From Rutpela maculata (taxonomy: Eukaryota; Arthropoda; Insecta; Coleoptera; Cerambycidae), in NCBI GenBank assembly GCA_936432065.2, contig OW386290.2, forward strand, positions 136,969,677 through 137,033,676: DNA of 64,000 nucleotides, in the 5' to 3' direction. The position numbers were made by a program, and so were the translations under genes. Below the pieces are notes generated by a model. It made no database searches. It had not been told where the DNA came from and saw only the letters and a program-made list of their open reading frames with translations. How positions within the stretch are numbered: the stretch's first letter is position 1; each line of letters opens with the position of its first letter. Below are positions 58,208 through 64,000 of this stretch, in pieces.

Positions 58208-58812
58208 TTTAATGTCCTACAAGTATGTTATTTAATATGAATTTTTTTTTTTTACATTTACGGTTTATTAATTTGACATCTATTATGTTCAGAACGATTT
58301 TATTTAAAAGAGAGTGAAAATCAAAATTGATTGTAAACGCCGCCGTTGCATAGCAACGCATTTTGTTTGTCAATAACGCTATCATAATTCACGGTCAATA
58401 AACGATACGGTTGCATCAATCAGCAGCTTTATGGCGAGAGAGACGCGGGGGGCGGGAAATCGAATGAAAGAGACAGACATATCTGATTTCAGTGCAGAAG
58501 ACAGAGACAAAGATTCCGGTAGGGTCTACAGCCTACGTCACCTGTAGACACTACAAGCATCTTTGTGTCTGTCTTTTGCACGGAAATCAGATATGTCTAT
58601 CTCTTTCATTCGATTTCCCGCCCCCCGCGTCTCTCTCGTCCTAAAGCTGCTGATTGATGCAACCGTATCATTTATTGACCGTGATCATAATTTGCTTCTT
58701 TTGGGTTGTGTTATAATTTTATATTGCCCTAGGGCGTTATTTTTCATTTAATGTATCTCAAAATAGGGTGGTTATTGGTTATTGTAAAATAACAGACTTG
58801 TAGGACATTAAA
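58208..58812. mobile_element. Palindromic MITE with TTTAATGTCCTACAAGT ends
   Basis: Exact 17-bp terminal inverted repeat. A second, ~150-bp inverted pair within (about 58395-58540 and 58555-58690) shares GATTTCCCGCCCCCCGCG-type sequence, GAATGAAAGAGA and ATCAGATATGTCT. No clean target duplication. It is preceded by a smaller stem-loop, GGTACCAAGGGTGTTATAAG with its mirror. Confidence 0.65.
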
Positions 58813-58909
58813 GTTATTAATAATAACAATAATAATAATCTTTATTGACAACTTGTGACCATAGTAGTATAGAGACTGTTTGGTACATTGATAGAAAGTT
58901 TTGAGGAGG

Positions 58910-59639
58910 CAGGGGCGTAGCGAAGGAGAGATACAGGGGGTACGTTACACCCCAACTTTGTCAGACTTGATAAAAGGTGGGCAAAAGTTGGAAATTTGAG
59001 ATATAAGTTGGCAATTTTTATTTTGGTGGAAAATAGTAGATTGTAATACAAGTGTGGCAAGGGCTTCATTGCAAAACGATGTATGAAAGTAGAAACACGA
59101 GCGCAGCGAGTGTTCCTATCATACGAGTTTTGCAATGAAGCTTGCCACACGTGTGTTACATACTGTTTTTTCTACGGTTGTGAAATTATTTCCCTTTTTT
59201 ACAGTTTTTCCAAAATTTTAATTTGCTGCCTGTCAGATTTTATTTAAAGTGACATTTTCCACAGTCATTCTGAAGTTAGAAAATTTGACTTTGTAATTGC
59301 AATTCATGTGTAATTAATGTACATTTATAGAATTTAATTGTTATTACCAGTAAGTAATATAAAATTCTTTAAGATAAACGTACTATTTTATTCCGGTATG
59401 GGAAGATGTAATCAAGGCGTGTGGCAAAGTGATATTTTCTTCAGTCATTTTGAAATTAGAAAATTTGACTTTCAGCACAATCATAGAAAAAACTTTTTTT
59501 GGATATTTTCTATCCCCCCCGCTCATCAATTTTTTTGGAGCAATTATTATTTATTTATTTACAGAGTTGGCTTCTTAAGTTTATGAAGTTGACAAATTTG
59601 AAAAATAACCCCACAAAAAGTTGGCTCGCTATGCCTCTG
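58910..59639. mobile_element. hAT-like element, TGAGGAGG duplication
   Basis: Termini CAGGGGCGTAGCGA and TCGCTATGCCTCTG fit hAT ends. TGAGGAGG flanks both sides. A hairpin element is nested at 59029-59172 (arms TGTAATACAAGTGTGGCAAG and CTTGCCACACGTGTGTTACA). No transposase frame remains. Confidence 0.8.
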
Positions 59640-59702
59640 TGAGGAGGTGATAGAGGGGGTTATTTAGAACCTATATGACTATATATATCATTATACAAAG
59701 TA

Positions 59703-60032
59703 CAGGGTGATTCAGAGTAAAATTCAGTTTTTAAAAAATCATAACAGAATTATTTAAACTGTTCAAAAATTTTTATTTTAAAATTAAGAGGCTACATACA
59801 TACAGGCTACATACAGATTTTATTTACACACACTACGTTATCCAAATGTCGACCATCTTGCCTACAGCACTCCTCCAATCTGGTTCTTAAATTTTGGAGA
59901 ACTTGTCGACACATTTCAGCAGGAATATTGGTAATCGCCTAATTTCCTAAAGTTTAAAATAACATTTTTTGAACAGTTTAAATAATTTTGTTATGATTTT
60001 TTAAAAACTGAATTTTACTCTGAGTCACCTTG
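59703..60032 (-). mobile_element. TA-flanked MITE retaining a transposase C-terminal piece
   Basis: Ends CAGGGTGATTCAGAGTAAAA and TTTTACTCTGAGTCACCTTG are flanked by TA. The minus strand reads AITNIPAEMCRQVLQNLR then RLEECCRQDGRHLDNVV, which resembles the C-terminal segment of mariner/IS630-type transposases. It is an internally deleted copy. Confidence 0.75.
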
Positions 60033-61530
60033 TATTAAGTACAGATTTTGAGATATCTGCCTTTTTAGATATATTTGTTTATTATTGGAATTTCTGTTAG
60101 TATTCAATATCGTTACACTATTGAAAGGCTTTATATGTGTTAAATATTTGTCCCTAATCTTCTATGGATATTTCCTTAAACAATAAAAAAGAGTTCGAAA
60201 TGTGATTAAAAAAAAAACGATGCATGCAAAATAAAATGCTTGGGTGCGTTTCTATAGAATTAAATTTGAAATTTAAAGGGTATTTTATAAAAAATAGCAC
60301 ACATGAAATAAATTCAAATAACTTTAAAGATGTCTTTGTTTTATCATCTTTCCAATGGTGTATGAGGGAATGCTAGTACATTAAAAAAAACATATTAATG
60401 TAGAATTGTAGACAGTAGAATTTTATTAGGTAGGGAATTAAGTATAGCATTTGAATCTATGTCTATTATGATGTTTAGAATTAATAAAAGAAATAAACAA
60501 TTAATAACAATTTTATACTTTTGATGATTAAAATGCGAAACACTGTTTCTATGCGCTTTTGTTCTCACTTCCTTAATTCTTGCACCTGTTTCATTAATAG
60601 GCCCCTTGCAAAAAATATAATTTTAGTATTTTTAGAATCTTTACTTGATACAAAACACAGTGTGTAAAAGATTTTTTCTTATTTTTTCTTTTACAAAAAG
60701 TACTCAACATTAAAGTTTGAATAAATCCGTTAGGCGCTCAAGCAACGTGTGACGTCATGTAACAGGAGACACCACAGCACTAGCGTACATTTTAAATTAA
60801 TTCCATTCATGGACGTTTGCTTTGTAATAGCTTGATAATGGAGCGAAATAGGCCATAAAAATCTTTCCGTTCTCGAGAAAAAAAAAATCAGCGTAAAACC
60901 AAACCAGACCTTATAGTTTTTATAAAGTGAACAATTCTACATAAAAAAATGGCTATTTACGATATTTTTTGTGGTACAGATATTTTTTATTTTGAAAAAA
61001 CTTGAGAAATTGATTGATTATCATAAAAATAGTGTTTTTTAATATTTACACCGTCATATCTTCAAATCTAATCTAGCTGTTGATCTGATTTTTTTTAAAT
61101 TCAAGTACACAAACAAGCGCTTCCAATGGTCTTTTTGTTTCTATCGATTATTGTTTGTTATTTTCTTTAAATAACAATGATGAACTTATTACTTCGCTAA
61201 GAATATACTCATATTTTGACTAAGCGACAAACTTTTTTATTTTTGCAAATTTTCATATACATGCAGACAAGTAATTGAAGCCAAGATATAGGAGAAGTTT
61301 TTGAAAAAAAAAATTCATCTAGAACTTACAGTTTTTTATTTGTGAATATTTTTGTGACGCAATAGCATATGGCATACACCCAGCAAGCGTACGGCTTAAA
61401 TTATCCGATTGAACTTTGAAATAACCTTTTTCAGTCATGTTTAAAACAATTTAAACCCTTTTAAATATGGTACACTTAAATACACACTATAATTTAATAT
61501 CACAGACCGAATACAACTAAATAATTTTAG

Positions 61531-61658
61531 GAGATAACCTCGAAAACTTCACGAATTATATGTCCGAATCATTGCACTCGCAGAGATATACCAAATATAC
61601 TGTAGATGACGGCACATCCAATAGGAGTGTGTTCTCAGACACGCCCCTCTTCCCGGAT
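61531..61658 (+). CDS. Candidate alternative first coding exon of the GATA gene
   Basis: Follows an acceptor-like AATAATTTTAG and ends at GAT|GTTAGT. One frame is open and protein-like: DNLENFTNYM, SESLHSQRYTKYTVDDGT, SNRSVFSDTPLFPD. It leaves in phase 0, matching exon 63091-63522. Its acceptor would need a phase-1 partner, whereas exon 57429-57971 leaves in phase 0, so it cannot simply lie between the two. An in-frame ATG at 61560 makes it a workable alternative first exon. A weaker phase-0 acceptor (CTCGCAG|AGA, exon from 61584) is another option. Confidence 0.45.
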
Positions 61659-63090
61659 GTTAGTCGGTGATTTAAATATTCTCCAGTTAGAAATTATGAA
61701 AACGTATTTGATAATTGCCAATGTTTAGTAACACTATATTAATATATATAAATTAATTTTAAATATACGGCACATGCAAGAGGCCTATTCTATTGATGAG
61801 GTAGTCGTGGTCAGTTATTTCAACCCCTTTTATCATCCACTTAAAGTTTTATCTCTGATTTCAGTATCATAATGGAAACTAGTGTTTTATCACTTATCGC
61901 ACTTTATTAACTTTAGGAGTTTGCCCTCACTCCACTTACAGAGTTGAGTGACAGTCTTAACAAGTTCAAGAGAGACTAATAATTGTGCCTTTCGTATAAA
62001 TAATAATACTGACCAAGTATGTAATTATGAAAATAATGTGGAATGATTTTGCCAATTATTCAAACCTTTGTCTTGCAAAGTTGGGGAAAGTTAACCTAAC
62101 CCCCATACTCCTCCAAAAACACGGTTCTGATTGTTTTAACGGATTGGCAATACTTATTATATTTGAATTTTTTTCAATTCAGGATGAATAGTTTCTTAAA
62201 TGTACAATCTAATAGAACTTAATGCCAGAGGTAGATTGACTGACACGTTTAGTTACTACATTTAACAAAATTATTACTTAAATGTAATTGCTAAAAAAAA
62301 TTGTGTACTTTAATTTTTGTTTGCCGTACAAAGTAGCTTTTTGAATTTAATACCGCAATAAATAAAAATGATATTTAAAACAATTGTTTGATATTCAGTA
62401 ACACGGTATTTATTCAATATTTGGGTTCCAAATTGATTGTTTACAATTGTAGATTAGCAACACTTTGTTTACTTAATAATATAAATACTAAAATCTCAAA
62501 ATAACATTCCTGTGCTGTTTTATTTTTGGTTTAATAATAGCTTCATCATAATAGCCTAACTTTGTATCTCCCTGATTTTTTTTGCACATTATACCTAAGA
62601 ATCTATATAGGGCTTGAAAAGACTTATTATTTCATTTGTTTATTATATTTTTTACTACACTACTCAAAAGAGGTTAGTGTGGTCTAAATGTTAGTTGTGT
62701 CTTAATTTTTTTGTTTTTCTTACTAGGATTCTCTGAAAAATGTGTTTTCTTCTTGTCTGTATTTGTACCCCGGTAATTCCAGTTACAGTAATTTTCATGA
62801 TTCTGGTGTCAATTGATTCACCTAATTCCTGCAGGTGACACTAGTACTAAAAACAAAATGGCGGACACGACGCCATATTGCCCTAATCTAAATATAATAA
62901 CAGTCAGATTTTCTGGGAACCTATTGAGTGAAATATCATTTTAAAGAAAATGTTGCCATGTACAATACTTCTTTTATTTGATCGAATTTCGTAATTGCTC
63001 CTTTTCTGCAGAACTATAAATAATCAGTATCATTTATTTAGATTTATTTTACCATTAAATATAACAAAGTCATTTTACTTATGATTTTAG

Positions 63091-63522
63091 GCGGTAGAAG
63101 AACACAGCAACTCCACCACGCACAGCGAAGCTTCCCCCACTCCCGAATCAGCTCAAAGAGACAACGAATCTGACTCTTCCCTTTGGCGAGCCCTCTCCCA
63201 AAATGGCTATAACCCATCCGCACCACTCTCGGGAGAGGCCAGTCAACTACTTAGGAAACTCATAACCTGCCGGAAGTTAGGGATGAGTATTACGCCAGCC
63301 CCTCCACATGTCCTTAATTATACACTATTCCAAGATCAGCAAAGGTCGATGCAAGCGGCAGCTTTAAACATGGAGAAGAGTTCTGCAAGGCGAAAGCAGA
63401 GTTTTCCAACCAAGGCGAACGTGCAGGCAGAGGTAACACCGATGGAGCAGGATAAAGACGAGGAGGATTATATTCCAGATTTTACTGGGAACAGTCCTTG
63501 GTGTAACCTAGTGAAAGGCAAG
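63091..63522 (+). CDS. GATA factor exon, acidic/serine-rich linker
   Basis: Acceptor ATGATTTTAG|GCG and donor AAAGGCAAG|GTGAGT, phase 0 at both ends, 144 codons. The protein starts AVEEHSNSTTHSEASPTPES. It contains SLWRALSQNGYNPSAP and LLRKLITCRKLGMSITPAPP, and ends DYIPDFTGNSPWCNLVKGK directly before the zinc-finger exon. There is no N-terminal GATA finger here, so the protein seems to be a single-finger member unless an unseen exon supplies one. Confidence 0.87.
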
Positions 63523-63618
63523 GTGAGTTTTTATCGACGAGAACAGATATTAATCGCATGATTTTGGTATCTACAACCACTAATCCTGGCTTTCTGAAAA
63601 CCTTATTTATTTTTCTAG

Positions 63619-63832
63619 GGTGGACCAGGTATGGCGAGAAGGGTAGATCTGTCATGTACAAACTGCGGCACACAAACGACAACAATTTGGCGACGAAATA
63701 TGAGAGGAGAAATGGTTTGTAATGCGTGTGGGCTCTACTACAAGCTGCATGGTGTTGATAGGCCCCACACTATGAGAAGGGACACTATCCACACCAGACG
63801 CAGACGACCAAAGGCGGATCCAAAGGAAAGAG
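63619..63832 (+). CDS. GATA zinc-finger exon
   Basis: Acceptor TTTTTCTAG|GGT and donor AAAGAG|GTCTGA, leaving in phase 1. It encodes one GATA-type finger, CX2CX17CX2C, with CTNC and CNAC as the zinc ligands and WRR, LYYKLHGV and RPHTMRRDTIHTRRRRPK as the conserved finger and basic tail. Fingers of this type bind WGATAR sites. The RGEM and HTMRRDTIHTRRRRPK variants differ from the canonical GATA4-like NRPLTM...TRKRKPK tail. From memory they recall insect GATAd-like proteins, but I do not assign an orthologue. The downstream intron is only 62 nt. Confidence 0.93.
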
Positions 63833-63894
63833 GTCTGAATTCAAACCACTTGTTTATAAATTCTACATCTCTCACTAACATTTCTTTGTTTCAG

Positions 63895-63936
63895 AATACA
63901 GTAATAACTTTAATGGGCCTATCAATACGTACAAAG
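63895..63936 (+). CDS. GATA factor short exon after the finger
   Basis: Acceptor CTTTGTTTCAG|AAT and strong donor ACAAAG|GTAAGC. Joined to the previous exon in phase 1 it continues KERE, then YSNNFNGPINTYK, and leaves in phase 1. The gene continues past the window. Reading through the 62-nt intron also stays open, so intron retention would not truncate at once. Confidence 0.72.
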
Positions 63937-64000
63937 GTAAGCTTGTCAAAGGTACGTAGCTTTATAACATTTCTAACAATATTAACCAGGCCAGTTTAGC

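Larger units (their letters stand above)
57972..63090 (+). other. GATA gene intron 1 (5.1 kb) with MITEs
   Basis: Bounded by GTAAAA and ATGATTTTAG and phase 0 on both sides. It contains a hairpin at 58131-58203, elements at 58208-58812, 58910-59639 and 59703-60032, an unassigned stretch 60033-61520, and the exon-like block 61531-61658. Phrases around AATAGGCCCCTTGCAAAAAA at 60597 recur at 4372. From 61670 to 63085 I see nothing assignable. Confidence 0.7.

Noticed and set aside
63833..63999. Extension of the zinc-finger frame to the window end
   Set aside because: A GT...TTTGTTTCAG intron and an in-phase exon with a GTAAGC donor explain the sequence better than read-through.
1..64000. CRISPR arrays, operons or phage
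   Set aside because: No regularly spaced identical repeats with unique spacers, no ribosome-binding-site-led gene strings; all coding signals are eukaryotic or retroelement.

Overview
This window reads as nuclear DNA of an arthropod, most likely an insect with a large, repeat-rich genome. The evidence is AT-rich non-coding DNA, spliced genes with introns up to about 15 kb, a GATA zinc finger of the insect type, an errantivirus with an env gene, and dense nested MITEs. I cannot name the species.

Two host genes are visible. On the minus strand, five exons between 32469 and 7005 join in phase into a secreted or surface leucine-rich-repeat (LRR) protein of about 393-409 residues, with an N-terminal cysteine cap, LRRs and a C-terminal cysteine cap. 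Its introns hold most of the transposon debris in the left half. On the plus strand, exons at 57429-57971, 63091-63522, 63619-63832 and 63895-63936 encode a GATA-family transcription factor that runs off the right edge. A further exon-like block at 61531-61658 may be an alternative first coding exon.

Between the two genes lies an almost complete Ty3/gypsy errantivirus at 48101-56634, minus strand. It has 364-bp LTRs with two differences between them, a tRNA-Ser primer-binding site, gag, pol and env. One in-frame stop breaks pol and one frameshift breaks env. Its leader and the 3' part of gag carry seven copies of a hairpin whose stems covary around a conserved 6-nt loop. This is the most unusual signal I found.

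The rest is a layered repeat landscape. Several insertions have readable target-site duplications: hAT-like (21398-22466, 41522-42142, 58910-59639), TA-flanked (14231-16049, 19027-19620, 45725-46034, 59703-60032), a TTAA-flanked element (20301-20689), a TTA-flanked hairpin (40405-40562), a TATA-flanked element (39968-40329) and a probable solo LTR (34144-34659). There are also long palindromic elements, a 5S-rRNA-derived SINE, tRNA-like SINE relics, non-LTR reverse transcriptase fragments, a Tc1-type transposase relic and a broken multicopy protein gene. No CRISPR array, operon or other prokaryotic feature was seen.
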